From contig JANRJI010000012.1 in the NCBI GenBank assembly GCA_033764055.1, forward strand, positions 33,851 to 97,850: a stretch of 64,000 bases of DNA, given 5' to 3'. Of this stretch, positions 15,866-24,708 are shown one piece after another. Source of the DNA: Ga0077555 sp033764055 (lineage in GTDB: Bacteria > Pseudomonadota > Alphaproteobacteria > Rhizobiales > Hyphomicrobiaceae). The position numbers and the translations under genes were made by a program. Within the stretch, counting starts at the first letter, position 1, and each line of letters opens with the position of its first letter. The notes beneath the pieces were generated by a model, which was not told the DNA's origin, searched no databases, and saw nothing but the letters and a program-made list of their open reading frames with translations.

Positions 15866-17248
15866 ATGTCACATACCTTGAGCCTGCAGCCTCCGTGGCT
15901 TCGATTCGCCTGGGCCGATTTGGGGCAGCGCGAGATCGCTGGCCGAGTAAGCAATCCACGCATCGCCGACTACATCCGTCGCGTCGGCCACCCGGAGGTC
16001 GCAGATGACGAGACCGCATGGTGCGCGGCCTTCGTCGGGGCTTGCCTCGACCGGGCGGGGATCGACGGCACCGGCTCCCTCATGGCACGCTCCTACGTCG
16101 CATGGGGTGAGCCCGCTGAGGCCGATTGCATAGGTGCCGTTGCGGTTCTCAGCCGCGGTCGCGATCCGGCCCTTGGGCACGTCGGATTCCTCGTGGGTGC
16201 CACGGACGATGGCGTCTACCTTCTCGGGGGCAACCAGTCGGACGCCGTGACGGTCGCCCGCTTCGACCGTTCCCGACTTATCTGCCTGCGCCGGCCACCG
16301 GGGACGCTCACGAAACCCGGCGCCACCGCTGCCCTGCCGGAGATCGGGCCCGATGCCCCGGCCGGGTTCGGCTGGTCGCTCGCCCGCATTCTCGAGTTCG
16401 AGGGTGGCTGGACGGATGATCGGTTCGATCCCGGCGGCCCCACCAACAAGGGTATCACGCTTGCCGTCTTCGCCGAGGCTCGCGGCGAGGCCGTCACCAG
16501 CGACACCATCGAGCGCCTGAAGTTGGAGCTCCGTTCAATTCCTGACAGCCTCGTCGAGCGCCTCTACCATGAGCGCTACTGGCTGAAGGCCCGCTGCCCC
16601 GACTTGCCGCGGGCGCTGGCGCACTTCCATTTCGATGCTGCGGTCAACCAGGGCGTCGGCGGCGCCGCTCGCATGCTGCAAGAGGCGTTGGGCGTCGAGA
16701 CCGACGGTGAGATCGGCCCTTTGACGCTGGGCGCCGTCGTCGCCAAGCCCATCCCCGAGCTCCTTGATCGCTATGCCGCCATCCGCCGCCGGCGATACCG
16801 CGGGCTCCAGCATTTCTGGCGCTTCGGTCGAGGCTGGCTCACCCGCGTCGACAAGGCGCTCGAGCAGGCCCGCAGCCTTCATCGGCCGGAAGTCCATCCG
16901 GCAACTCCGTCGGCGCCGGATCCAGTTCGTTCAACATTCTCAGAAGAAGGACATCGCCCCATGCCCGAAGCCCAAAGCACAGGCGCCTCCCCGCCCACCC
17001 CAGGCAAATGGTGGGGCCAGTCCCTGACTGTCTGGGGCGCCCTCCTCACTGCGGCGACCACCGTTGCGCCGGTCGTGTTTTCCGCCTTCGGTCTCGAGGT
17101 GTCGGCCGATCTTGCGGAGCGCCTCGGTCGGGATGCCGTTGCGGTCGTGCAGGCGATCGGCGGCCTCGCCGGCACTGTGATGACTATTCTTGGCCGGGCC
17201 CGTGCCGACACACCGCTCCAGCGCCGCCCATTGGCTGTGCGGATCTGA
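15866..17248 (+). CDS. Two-domain endolysin (TIGR02594 + GH108) with holin-like C-terminus
   Basis: 460 aa. Residues 1-145 match the TIGR02594 amidase/endopeptidase type: DETAWCAAFVGACLDRAG (Cys53) and DPALGHVGFLVG (His105). Residues 168-335 are a GH108 N-acetylmuramidase: ARILEFEGGWTDDRFDPGGP (Glu179) and TNKGIT, then HFDAAVNQGVGGAARMLQEA. After a Pro-rich linker the last 95 residues carry two hydrophobic helices (VWGALLTAATTVAPVVFSAF and VQAIGGLAGTVMTILGRARA), the layout of small GTA-associated holin-like proteins. An internal ATG at 16961 with AGAAGAAGGA about ten bases upstream could start this part separately. It follows gp15 by 112 bases and likely gives cell lysis or wall passage. Confidence 0.8.
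   Translation: MSHTLSLQPPWLRFAWADLGQREIAGRVSNPRIADYIRRVGHPEVADDETAWCAAFVGACLDRAGIDGTGSLMARSYVAWGEPAEADCIGAVAVLSRGRDPALGHVGFLVGATDDGVYLLGGNQSDAVTVARFDRSRLICLRRPPGTLTKPGATAALPEIGPDAPAGFGWSLARILEFEGGWTDDRFDPGGPTNKGITLAVFAEARGEAVTSDTIERLKLELRSIPDSLVERLYHERYWLKARCPDLPRALAHFHFDAAVNQGVGGAARMLQEALGVETDGEIGPLTLGAVVAKPIPELLDRYAAIRRRRYRGLQHFWRFGRGWLTRVDKALEQARSLHRPEVHPATPSAPDPVRSTFSEEGHRPMPEAQSTGASPPTPGKWWGQSLTVWGALLTAATTVAPVVFSAFGLEVSADLAERLGRDAVAVVQAIGGLAGTVMTILGRARADTPLQRRPLAVRI
16961..17248 (+). other. Possible nested holin-like product inside the endolysin gene
   Basis: Same frame as the endolysin. AGAAGAAGGA at 16942-16951 precedes ATG 16961 by nine bases, a stronger Shine-Dalgarno than that of many genes here. 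The 95-aa product would have two membrane helices and a short basic tail (ARADTPLQRRPLAVRI), like stand-alone holin-like proteins. Whether it is made separately, fused, or both cannot be told from sequence. Confidence 0.45.
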
Positions 17249-17302
17249 TCTCCAGACCCGTATTCATCGAGGGTTCAGCCCTTGTCCTTCAGCATCGGTG
17301 AC

Positions 17303-17635
17303 ATGGACTTACCGATGCTGGCTCGCCTCGAGCTCTGTTGTCTCCCGACGGTTCATGCATGGGCACTCATGGTCTCGGTCGCCGTGGCCTCTCCTGCTGC
17401 GGCCGAGCCGGCGTGCTACCGCGACTGGTCGGACGCCGCTCCTGTCGTCGTTCGTGAAGGGCTCCGCTCAGCACGCGACATGCACGACCTCGCCCGCGAC
17501 CGTCTCGACGCGGACGTTGTGCGCATAACGCTGTGTCAGGAGGGAGCCGGCTTCGTCTATCGGCTCGTCGTACGGCGCAACGATGGAAGCATAGCCAAAT
17601 GGACCGTCAGCGCCGCGGCCTCGTCGACCCCGTAG
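17303..17635 (+). CDS. Secreted PepSY-like protein upstream of a PhoPQ-type pair
   Basis: 110 aa from ATG 17303. The N-terminus has a hydrophobic segment ending VSVAVASPAAAEPA, a signal peptide with an Ala-x-Ala cleavage site. The mature part, SARDMHDLARDRLDADVVRI then GFVYRLVVRRNDGSIAKWTV, follows the helix plus beta-hairpin layout of PepSY domains. In rhizobia a small periplasmic protein commonly accompanies the FeuPQ/PhoPQ-like pair, and here the response regulator lies 333 bases downstream on the same strand, so a role in modulating the sensor kinase is plausible. The fold call is by pattern only. Confidence 0.6.
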   Translation: MDLPMLARLELCCLPTVHAWALMVSVAVASPAAAEPACYRDWSDAAPVVVREGLRSARDMHDLARDRLDADVVRITLCQEGAGFVYRLVVRRNDGSIAKWTVSAAASSTP

Positions 17636-17968
17636 AGGTCGTCCGGTTGCAGCCATCAGCGCAGGTCAAGCCTCGGCTCCCCGCCTAGGCACCTGCAGCA
17701 GACCGCCGATTGGCGGGACTTTTCCGCATCTCGACCGTGTGACGATCCCTGTTTGCGTGACCTGGTGCACATCGGGTGCGCTGAGAGGCCTGCCCTCGGC
17801 GCATCCAGGCAACCGTGTCGTGGACCGAGGTCCGCAACTCATCCGCGCGTCGCAGCGATCCGTCGCCTGGAGCGAGACCGCGACAACGCCACGATTCACG
17901 GCTATCGTTCACCGTGGTCTATGTTCCGCGCCATGACCGTTGACGCAAGGCAATGTGGAGAGCGACCG
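17636..17968. other. Intergenic region upstream of the response regulator
   Basis: 333 bases without a supported gene. A weak hairpin CCGCC-gatt-GGCGG (17703-17716) followed by gacTTTT could be a terminator for the PepSY-like gene. The promoter of the two-component operon should lie in the second half, but no clear -35/-10 pair is visible. Confidence 0.5.
17703..17723 (+). terminator. Weak candidate terminator after the PepSY-like gene
   Basis: Five-base-pair stem CCGCC/GGCGG with a four-base loop, followed by four T residues. Short stem, so low confidence. Confidence 0.3.
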
Positions 17969-18640
17969 TTGCGCGTACTCGTTGTCGAGGACGATCCGGA
18001 TTTGAACCGCCAACTCGTCGCCGCGCTGGCGGACGCCGGCTATGCGGTCGACAAGGCGATGGATGGCGAGGAAGGCTACTTCCTCGGCGAGACCGAGCCC
18101 TACGACGTCGTCGTGCTCGATATCGGCTTGCCGAAGATGGACGGCATCTCGGTCCTGGAGCAGTGGCGGCGGGCCAACCGCAACATGCACGTTATCATCC
18201 TGACTGCGCGCGATCGATGGAGCGACAAGGTCGCAGGGATGGACGCCGGGGCAGACGACTACGTGGCGAAGCCCTTCCACATGGAGGAGTTGCTCGCCCG
18301 AATTCGTGCGCAGGTGCGCCGGGCCACAGGGCACGCCCGTGCCGAGATCGAGTGCGGGCCGCTGCGCCTGGACACCAAGACCGCCCGCGTCACCCTCGAC
18401 GGCCAGCCGATCAAGCTCACCTCTCACGAGTACCGGCTGCTGGCGTATCTGTTGCATCACAATGGCAGAGTCGTTTCACGGACCGAGCTGGTCGAGCATC
18501 TCTACGAGCAGGACTTCGATCGCGACAGCAACACCATCGAGGTGTTCGTCGGGCGGCTAAGGAAGAAAATTCCCGCCTACCTGATCAAGACGGTGCGCGG
18601 TCTCGGCTACCGACTGTCGCCGGACAAGGATGAAGCTTAA
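17969..18640 (+). CDS. OmpR/PhoP-family response regulator
   Basis: 223 aa. The receiver domain has the acidic pair in VLVVEDDPDLN, the phosphorylation site Asp51 in VVLDIGLPKMDG, Thr79 in VIILTARDRWSDKV and Lys101 in DDYVAKPFHMEELL. The C-terminal winged helix contains SHEYRLLAYLLHHNGRVVSR and TIEVFVGRLRKKI, ending TVRGLGYRLS. A TTG start at 17969 is chosen because GGAGAG sits 7 bases upstream and homology begins at RVLVVED; an ATG at 17933 would add twelve residues. It overlaps the kinase gene by 11 bases. Resembles the PhoP/FeuP branch of alphaproteobacteria. Confidence 0.9.
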   Translation: MRVLVVEDDPDLNRQLVAALADAGYAVDKAMDGEEGYFLGETEPYDVVVLDIGLPKMDGISVLEQWRRANRNMHVIILTARDRWSDKVAGMDAGADDYVAKPFHMEELLARIRAQVRRATGHARAEIECGPLRLDTKTARVTLDGQPIKLTSHEYRLLAYLLHHNGRVVSRTELVEHLYEQDFDRDSNTIEVFVGRLRKKIPAYLIKTVRGLGYRLSPDKDEA

Positions 18641-20012
18641 CTCGCTTGCTTTCCGTCTCTTTCGCACCGCGGCGGTCTGGGCGGTGCTGGTGCTGCCGCT
18701 TGCTGGCTTCACCATCGACTGGGTGCACAAGCAGGACATCTACAAGACCTTCGATGCCCGCTTGAGCCAGCTGCTCACGCTCAACATCGCGTTTTCCACC
18801 GATCAGGGGGGGCCAGAGCCGAAGGTGCCCCGCAATGTCGGCGAGCCGTTGTTCGAGCTCGCGCACTCCGGCTGGTACTGGCAGATCACGCCTCTCGGCC
18901 AGAGCCCCGGCAAGCGTTTGGTTTCAGCCTCGCTGACCAGCGAGCAGCTGCGACTTCCCTCCACGCTCGGCAAGAAGCCTGATCGCTACAATATCATCTG
19001 GGACGAGACGGCGGGTCCTGTCGGCGAGCCACTGCGCATCGCCGAGACGCTGTACAACGCGGGTGACGACGAGAACCCCCGCTTCTATTCCTTCATCGTC
19101 GCCGGCAACCTCGAGTTCGCCGAGACCCGCGTCACCGAGTTTCGCGTGCCGCTCGCCTTCGCGCTGGCACTGGCCGGCCTCGGGCTCGTTCTCTCGACCT
19201 TCCTGCAAGTCCGCTATGGCCTGCAACCGCTTCGCGTGATCGAGCGCCGCCTCGCCGCAATCCGCTCAGGCGAAGCCCGCCACCTCGAGGGTGCGCTTCC
19301 AGCGGAGATAGCGCCCCTTCAGACCGAGCTCAACGCCCTCATCCAGTCGAACGAGGACATCATCGAGAGGGCTCGAACCCAGGTCGGCAACCTGGCGCAC
19401 GCACTGAAGACGCCGCTCGCAGTGATCACGAACGAGGTCGCTGCCGATACCTCGACCTCTGCTCTGAAGGTTGCAGAGCAGGCGGGCATCATGCGCGACC
19501 AGGTCCAGTATTACCTGGACCGGGCGCGGATGGCCGCTCGCGTAGGCTCTATCGGCCGCGTCACCGACGTACGCCCCGTGGCCCAGTCGATCGCCCGTGC
19601 ACTGGAGCGCATCTACCAGGAGCGTCGTCTGGATATCGTGGTGGATTGCCCGTCGGACGCGCGTTTCCATGGCGAGCGCCAGGACCTCGAGGAAATGCTG
19701 GGCAATCTCGCCGACAACGCGTGCAAGTGGGCGCGCTCGGCGGTTCGCGTCATGGTCCGCGTCGATGCGGCCCACGGCAATCCGGGACAGCGCCGCCTGC
19801 ACCTGTCCATCGACGACGACGGCCCTGGCTTGACCCTGGAGCAGAGGGCGCAGGCCATCAAGCGCGGTCGCCGCCTTGACGAGTCGAAGCCCGGCTCCGG
19901 CCTCGGCCACTCGATCGTCGCCGACCTGGCGAGCTCGTACCGCGGCCAGTTCAAGCTGGAGGAGTCGGATCTCGGGGGGCTCAGTGCGCGTCTCGACCTC
20001 CCTGCTCCATGA
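18630..20012 (+). CDS. PhoQ-like sensor histidine kinase
   Basis: 460 aa. Membrane segments at about 12-30 and 172-193 enclose a periplasmic sensor of about 140 residues with FELAHSGWYWQIT, common in FeuQ/PhoQ-like kinases. A HAMP-like linker (YGLQPLRVIERRLAAIRSGE) leads to the dimerisation helix with phospho-acceptor His257 in NLAHALKTPLAVI. The ATPase domain has the N box NLADNACKWA, DDDGPGLTLEQ and GSGLGHSIVADL. Paired by 11-base overlap with the response regulator. Signal is unknown; relatives respond to envelope stress, divalent ions or cyclic glucan-related osmotic conditions. Confidence 0.9.
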   Translation: MKLNSLAFRLFRTAAVWAVLVLPLAGFTIDWVHKQDIYKTFDARLSQLLTLNIAFSTDQGGPEPKVPRNVGEPLFELAHSGWYWQITPLGQSPGKRLVSASLTSEQLRLPSTLGKKPDRYNIIWDETAGPVGEPLRIAETLYNAGDDENPRFYSFIVAGNLEFAETRVTEFRVPLAFALALAGLGLVLSTFLQVRYGLQPLRVIERRLAAIRSGEARHLEGALPAEIAPLQTELNALIQSNEDIIERARTQVGNLAHALKTPLAVITNEVAADTSTSALKVAEQAGIMRDQVQYYLDRARMAARVGSIGRVTDVRPVAQSIARALERIYQERRLDIVVDCPSDARFHGERQDLEEMLGNLADNACKWARSAVRVMVRVDAAHGNPGQRRLHLSIDDDGPGLTLEQRAQAIKRGRRLDESKPGSGLGHSIVADLASSYRGQFKLEESDLGGLSARLDLPAP

Positions 20013-20176
20013 TGACCCTCCCGAGGGACGAATTTTCGCCCGAATCCATGCCGAGAGTCGCGGTCGTCGGCTGGGATCTCCACTCACAGGCCCGCTTGGC
20101 CGGAGTGACGAGGCCGGGTTTGTCGCCGCGTGCATCGGGCGACACGCGGGGATTTCCGGAAACGGGGACAACAGGC

Positions 20177-20653
20177 ATGCGCGCAGCGCTCGTGGTCGGA
20201 GCGGCGGCTCTAGCAATCTCGCTCGGTGTTTCCGGTTGCGGTCCAGAGGGTCCGAGCAAGGCAGACACCGGTCTTGCGGTCGGCGCCGTCGCTGGCGGCA
20301 TCATCGGCAGTGCAGCGGGTCGCGGCAGTGGTCGCATCGTCGGCGCCATGGTCGGCACCGTGGTCGGCGGCATCGTCGGCAGCGAGATCGGCCGTTCAAT
20401 GGACAAGCAGGATCGTATGCTCGCGGAGCGCGCCGAGTTCGATGCCTTCGAGCGTGGCCCGTCCGGGCGCCCTGTGCGCTGGCAGAACCCGGACAATGGT
20501 CGTTATGGCGACGTGGTGCCGATGGCTCCTTACCGCCGTGGCGAGTACGACTGCCGTGATTTCACCCACACCATCTACATCGACGGTCGCCCTCAGGCCA
20601 TGCGTGGCACTGCCTGCCGCAACCCCGACGGTACATGGCGCAACGTGACCTGA
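20177..20653 (+). CDS. Glycine-zipper outer membrane lipoprotein (17 kDa surface antigen-like)
   Basis: 158 aa from ATG 20177. Signal peptide with lipobox LGVSGC (MRAALVVGAAALAISLGVSG then Cys). A glycine-zipper segment follows: GLAVGAVAGGIIGSAAGRGS and GAMVGTVVGGIVGSEIGRSM. The C-terminal half, FERGPSGRPVRWQNPDNGRY then CRDFTHTIYIDGRPQAMRGT and ACRNPDGTWR, is the conserved end of the RT0821/Lpp0805-type surface protein family. Probably anchored to the inner leaflet of the outer membrane. Separate transcription from the kinase gene is possible; no clear promoter seen. Confidence 0.85.
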   Translation: MRAALVVGAAALAISLGVSGCGPEGPSKADTGLAVGAVAGGIIGSAAGRGSGRIVGAMVGTVVGGIVGSEIGRSMDKQDRMLAERAEFDAFERGPSGRPVRWQNPDNGRYGDVVPMAPYRRGEYDCRDFTHTIYIDGRPQAMRGTACRNPDGTWRNVT

Positions 20654-20972
20654 GGCCACGGGTATCCAGGCCGCGTTCGCGCACAGGGCAGCCCAACTCC
20701 CGATCCGGCCCTCGCAATCGCCGCTGGCGCGTATGCAATGCCGCGGCCCTGGCCCGTCTCGACCGTGCAAACACAACCAGGGGCAGCACTCGCGCTTGGT
20801 GTGCGATGCCGTGCGTCGTGATCCCTGTCATATGACGAGGTCGTGATCTTTGTCGCCCTCGCCCTCGCTCGCGCTCTCTGCCGCGACATATGGTGTTCGC
20901 TGAGGCCGTCGTATTGCCACGCGGGTGCCGCATCCCTATTCCATGTGACGAGCTTTGGGTTCGGGAACGGTG
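20654..20972. other. Intergenic region before ccmI
   Basis: 319 bases with no supported gene. It contains a low-complexity stretch (gccctcgccctcgctcgcg near 20855) and two CATATG sites, but no clear terminator or promoter. It presumably carries the ccmI promoter. Confidence 0.45.
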
Positions 20973-22163
20973 ATGCTGCTGTGGTTGGTCTTCGCGCTGC
21001 TGTCGGCCGGCGTAGTGGCGGTGTTGCTGCGCCCTCTGCTTCGTCCGGCGCCGACGCCTCCGGGTGACGCAGCCGGCACCACCGCGGTCTACCGCGATCA
21101 ACTCGCTGAGATCGATGCCGAAGCCCAGCGCGGCCTGCTCGCCCCCGAGGAGGCGGAGGCCGCGCGCAGGGAGATCGCACGTCGACTCATCGCCAGCGCC
21201 ACTCCCTCGCAGTCTGCAACCGATGGGAAGCCACCGTTCGACGGCGCCTCGAACTCGTCCCGCATCATCGCGATTGCGCTCGGACTGGTCATGCCGGTCG
21301 CAGCCATCGCCATCTATGCCGGGACGGGCGCGCCGTCGCTGCCGGCTCAGCCGTTCGCGCACCGCCGTGCTCCGCCCCCCGCGGATGCCGAGGTGACGAG
21401 GCTCGTCGCTGCGGTCGAGGCGCGCCTCGCGCAGAATCCGAAGGACGGGCGCGGGTGGGATGTCATTGCACCGGTCTACCTGCGCATGGAGCGGTTCGGG
21501 GATGCTGCGGACGCCTATCAGCGCGCGATCGATCTCCTCGGCCGGTCGACGAAGCGCCTGGCCGGCCTCGCCGAAGCGCTGATGCTTGGGGACGAGGGCC
21601 GGATTTCCCCCCGGGCTCGCACGGCCTTGCAGGGCATTCTCGAGCTTGAGCCGGGGAATGTTCAAGCGCGCTTCTGGCTGGCCCACGCCAAGGAGCAAGA
21701 GGGGCGCCTGGTCGAGGCAGCCGCCGACTATGAGCAGCTTCTCGCTACGGCGCCCGCCGGTGCCGATTGGCGGCAGCCCTTGGAGGAGCGGCTGGCCGCC
21801 GTTCGTGAGGCGCGTGCCGCCTCTCCACCGGGCGCCACCCTGCCTCCAGCAGGCTCGAATGGTGGCATTCCCGGCGCCGCGGCGTCTGGTCCTTCGGCCG
21901 CGGATATCGCGGCGGCGGAGCGCCTCTCGCCCGGCGAGCGCCAGGCAATGATCGATGGCATGGTGTCCGGCCTCGCCGCCCGTCTCGAGAAGGACGGCAG
22001 TGATCTCGTGGGATGGGAGCGGCTCATTCGCGCTCTCACCGTGATGGGCCGCAGAGATGAGGCCATCGCCGCCCTGGGGCGCGCAAGGAAGTCCCTCCGC
22101 AGCGATCCAAAGGCGGAGGCTGCGCTCGGCGAGCTGGCGCGCTCGCTCGGCCTCGGCTCTTGA
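20973..22163 (+). CDS. ccmI: Cytochrome c biogenesis protein CcmI (CycH)
   Basis: 396 aa from ATG 20973 (GGGAACGG upstream). Two membrane helices: MLLWLVFALLSAGVVAVLLR and IIAIALGLVMPVAAIAIYAG, flanking a charged loop with TTAVYRDQLAEIDAEAQRGL, a CcmI hallmark. After the second helix a periplasmic TPR-type domain follows (RMERFGDAADAYQRAIDLLG, LEPGNVQARFWLAHAKEQEG). CcmI presents apocytochrome c to the heme ligation complex CcmF/H. First gene of a ccmI-ccmE-ccmF operon with short spacings. Confidence 0.9.
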   Translation: MLLWLVFALLSAGVVAVLLRPLLRPAPTPPGDAAGTTAVYRDQLAEIDAEAQRGLLAPEEAEAARREIARRLIASATPSQSATDGKPPFDGASNSSRIIAIALGLVMPVAAIAIYAGTGAPSLPAQPFAHRRAPPPADAEVTRLVAAVEARLAQNPKDGRGWDVIAPVYLRMERFGDAADAYQRAIDLLGRSTKRLAGLAEALMLGDEGRISPRARTALQGILELEPGNVQARFWLAHAKEQEGRLVEAAADYEQLLATAPAGADWRQPLEERLAAVREARAASPPGATLPPAGSNGGIPGAAASGPSAADIAAAERLSPGERQAMIDGMVSGLAARLEKDGSDLVGWERLIRALTVMGRRDEAIAALGRARKSLRSDPKAEAALGELARSLGLGS

Positions 22164-22176
22164 TCGGGAGACTGCA

Positions 22177-22659
22177 GTGACGAGAAAGCAGCGCCGAGCC
22201 ACCTTGATTGTCGCCGGGCTGGCTGTGCTCGGCTTGGCGCTGGGCCTCGTCCTGGTCGCCTTGCAGGACACGATCACCTACTTCAAGACGCCGAGCGATC
22301 TGGCGACTGCCCCTGTTCCACCCGGTCAGCGATTCCGTCTCGGCGGTCTGGTTGGCGACGGCAGCGTCAAGCGGGGACAGAGTCTGGACGTGGAGTTCCA
22401 GGTAACGGACACGATCAAGTCGATCGACGTCCGTTACCGCGGGGTTCTGCCCGATCTCTTCCGCGAAGGTCAGGGTGTCGTTGCGGAAGGTCGCCTCGGA
22501 GCGGACGGCCGCTTCGTCGCGGATACGGTGCTCGCCAAGCACGACGAGACGTATATGCCGCCCGAGGTTGCCAAGGCGCTGAAAGAGAAGGGCGTCAAGC
22601 TCGGCGAAGGGGCCCGCCATCCGGCCGGTCTAAAGGGCCCCCAGCCGGGTGAGAAATAG
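22177..22659 (+). CDS. ccmE: Heme chaperone CcmE
   Basis: 160 aa, GTG start at 22177 with CGGGAG 6 bases upstream. Membrane anchor LIVAGLAVLGLALGLVLVAL, then the OB-fold with FRLGGLVGDGSVKRG, KSIDVRYRGVLPDLFREGQG and VVAEGRLGADGRF. The heme-binding His and nearby Tyr are in VLAKHDETYMPPEVAKALKE, the invariant motif of the family. It carries heme in the periplasm from CcmABCD to CcmF. Thirteen bases after ccmI. Confidence 0.95.
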   Translation: MTRKQRRATLIVAGLAVLGLALGLVLVALQDTITYFKTPSDLATAPVPPGQRFRLGGLVGDGSVKRGQSLDVEFQVTDTIKSIDVRYRGVLPDLFREGQGVVAEGRLGADGRFVADTVLAKHDETYMPPEVAKALKEKGVKLGEGARHPAGLKGPQPGEK

Positions 22660-22728
22660 CCGGCGCTAGCGGCCTGGCCACCCGACGCAAATCGACATTC
22701 GTCCCACGGGACAAGGAATGGAGCCGCG

Positions 22729-24708
22729 ATGTTCATCGAGATCGGCCACTTCGCCCTGATCCTGGCCCTGCTCGTCTCCGCCGTGCAGATGCTGCTGCCG
22801 GCCTGGGGTGCCTACCGGCGTGATAGCCGGTTGATGGCGGTCGCCGAGCCGGCGGCGCTGGCCACACTGGCACTGGTCCTTGTCGCTTTCCTCGCCCTGA
22901 TGGACGCCTACGTCGCGAGCGACTTTTCGGTGCTCAATGTCTGGGCCAACTCGCACTCCGCCAAGCCGCTCATCTATCGGATCTCCGGCGTGTGGGGGAA
23001 CCACGAGGGCTCTATGGTCCTCTGGGTCTTGATTCTCGCCGGCTTCGGCGGCGCCGTGGCTCTGTTCGGTAGCTACCTCCCCTCGACGCTGAAAGCTAAC
23101 GTGCTGGCCGTTCAGGCCTCGATTGCCCTTGCCTTCCTGCTCTTCATCCTGACTACCTCCAATCCCTTCGAGCGGATCGTGCCCGCCCCGCCTGAGGGTC
23201 GAGGCCTCAATCCGATCCTGCAGGACCCGGCACTGGCCTTCCATCCCCCATTCCTGTACGCCGGATACGTCGGCTTCTCGATGGCGTTCTCCTTTGCCGT
23301 GGCGGCGCTGATCGAGGGCCGCACCGATGCAGCCTGGGCGCGCTGGGTACGGCCCTGGACGCTCGCCGCATGGATGTGCCTCACTCTCGGCATCGCCATG
23401 GGCTCCTGGTGGGCTTACTACGAGCTCGGCTGGGGCGGGTGGTGGTTCTGGGATCCCGTCGAGAACGCGAGCTTCATGCCCTGGCTCGCCGGCACAGCGC
23501 TGCTTCATTCGGCCCTGGTCATGGAGAAGCGTGAGGCTCTGAAGGTCTGGACGGTTCTCCTCGCCATTCTGACATTCTCGCTGTCGCTGATGGGCACGTT
23601 CCTCGTGCGATCGGGCGTGCTTTCATCGGTGCATGCCTTCGCCGTCGACCCCAAGCGCGGCGTCTTCATCCTGATGATCATGGTGGTCTTCACGGGCGGT
23701 GCGCTTGGCCTGTTCGCAGCCCGGGCCGGGGCGCTGCGTCAAGGTGGTCTGTTCGCGCCCATCTCGCGAGAGGCAGCCCTCGTCCTCAACAACGTGCTGC
23801 TCGCCACTGCGACAGGCACGGTGCTGATCGGCACTCTCTATCCGCTTGCGCTCGAGGCGGTGACCGGTGCCAAGATCTCGGTCGGCCCCCCCTACTTCAA
23901 CCTCACCTTCGGCCCGTTGATGGTGCCCCTGTTGCTGGCCTTGCCGTTCGGCTCCTTCCTCGGCTGGAAGCGCGGCGATCTTCATGCGGCGCGCGAGCGC
24001 CTTGTGTTCGCGGCAGTGGTTGCCCTCGTAGCCTCGGTGATCGCCCTCGCGGTGATGCAGCGCGGTCCTTGGGCGGCCCCCCTCGCGTTGGGGCTCGGCA
24101 TTTGGGTGATTGCAGGTGCCTTCTCGGAGGTGCTTCTGCGGGCCCGTCTCGGCCAGGCACCGGCCGACGAGGTTCTCCGGCGCCTTCGCAACCTGCCGAG
24201 ATCAGCTTGGGGCACGGCCGTGGCCCATGCCGGAGTTGGCCTCATGGTGCTCGGCATTGTCGGTACCACGGCTTGGCAGAGCGAGGCGATCCTGGCCATG
24301 AAGCCAGGCGACAAGACCGAGGTCGCCGGCTACACCTTGGAGTTTCGGGGCATCCAGGCCGGCAAGGGGCCGAACTACACCGAGGAGATCGGCTCGTTCA
24401 TTGTGACGCGTGCAAGCCGTCCAGTGACCGAGCTGGCGCCATCGAAGCGGCTTTATGTGGCTCCACGGCAACCCACCACCGAGGCCGGCATTCATGCCGC
24501 CCTGGCAGGCGACCTCTATGTGGTCTTGGGAGATCCACAGCCGGCAGGCGCCGTCGCCATCCGCATTTACTTCAACCCGCTCGTTCGCTGCATCTGGCTG
24601 GGGGCAGTTCTGATGTTCGTCGGCGGTGGCCTGTCGCTCGCCGACCGTCGCCTCAGGGTTGGAGCACCGCGTCGCGCGAGACGCGACCGGCCCGTTGCCG
24701 CGGAATAA
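22729..24708 (+). CDS. ccmF: Heme lyase CcmF
   Basis: 659 aa, the normal length. Polytopic membrane protein with the Trp-rich heme-handling motif GWGGWWFWDPVENASFMPWL, conserved His residues in GVWGNHEGSMVLW and LLHSALVM, and LSLMGTFLVRSGVLSSVHAF. The C-terminal periplasmic part (YTLEFRGIQAGKGPNYTEEI) precedes the last helix. It attaches heme to CXXCH motifs of apocytochromes. No ccmH follows: the next gene is on the opposite strand and overlaps its 3' end by 56 bases, so ccmH/ccmG must be elsewhere. Confidence 0.95.
   Translation: MFIEIGHFALILALLVSAVQMLLPAWGAYRRDSRLMAVAEPAALATLALVLVAFLALMDAYVASDFSVLNVWANSHSAKPLIYRISGVWGNHEGSMVLWVLILAGFGGAVALFGSYLPSTLKANVLAVQASIALAFLLFILTTSNPFERIVPAPPEGRGLNPILQDPALAFHPPFLYAGYVGFSMAFSFAVAALIEGRTDAAWARWVRPWTLAAWMCLTLGIAMGSWWAYYELGWGGWWFWDPVENASFMPWLAGTALLHSALVMEKREALKVWTVLLAILTFSLSLMGTFLVRSGVLSSVHAFAVDPKRGVFILMIMVVFTGGALGLFAARAGALRQGGLFAPISREAALVLNNVLLATATGTVLIGTLYPLALEAVTGAKISVGPPYFNLTFGPLMVPLLLALPFGSFLGWKRGDLHAARERLVFAAVVALVASVIALAVMQRGPWAAPLALGLGIWVIAGAFSEVLLRARLGQAPADEVLRRLRNLPRSAWGTAVAHAGVGLMVLGIVGTTAWQSEAILAMKPGDKTEVAGYTLEFRGIQAGKGPNYTEEIGSFIVTRASRPVTELAPSKRLYVAPRQPTTEAGIHAALAGDLYVVLGDPQPAGAVAIRIYFNPLVRCIWLGAVLMFVGGGLSLADRRLRVGAPRRARRDRPVAAE

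Noticed and set aside
11944..15963. A 1339-codon open frame on the minus strand opposite gp15
   Set aside because: It is an antisense shadow of the GC-rich gp15 gene; its product is Arg/Gly/Asp-rich with no domain, while the + strand product has clear family motifs.
1..17248. Interpretation as a complete active temperate prophage
   Set aside because: No integrase, repressor, replication genes or attachment sites are visible, the gene order is that of RcGTA-type clusters and the tape measure is very short; a gene transfer agent is the better reading, though the region left of the window is unseen.
20562..22277. A 571-codon minus-strand frame opposite ccmI
   Set aside because: Shadow of ccmI; no domain, while CcmI and CcmE are certain on the + strand.
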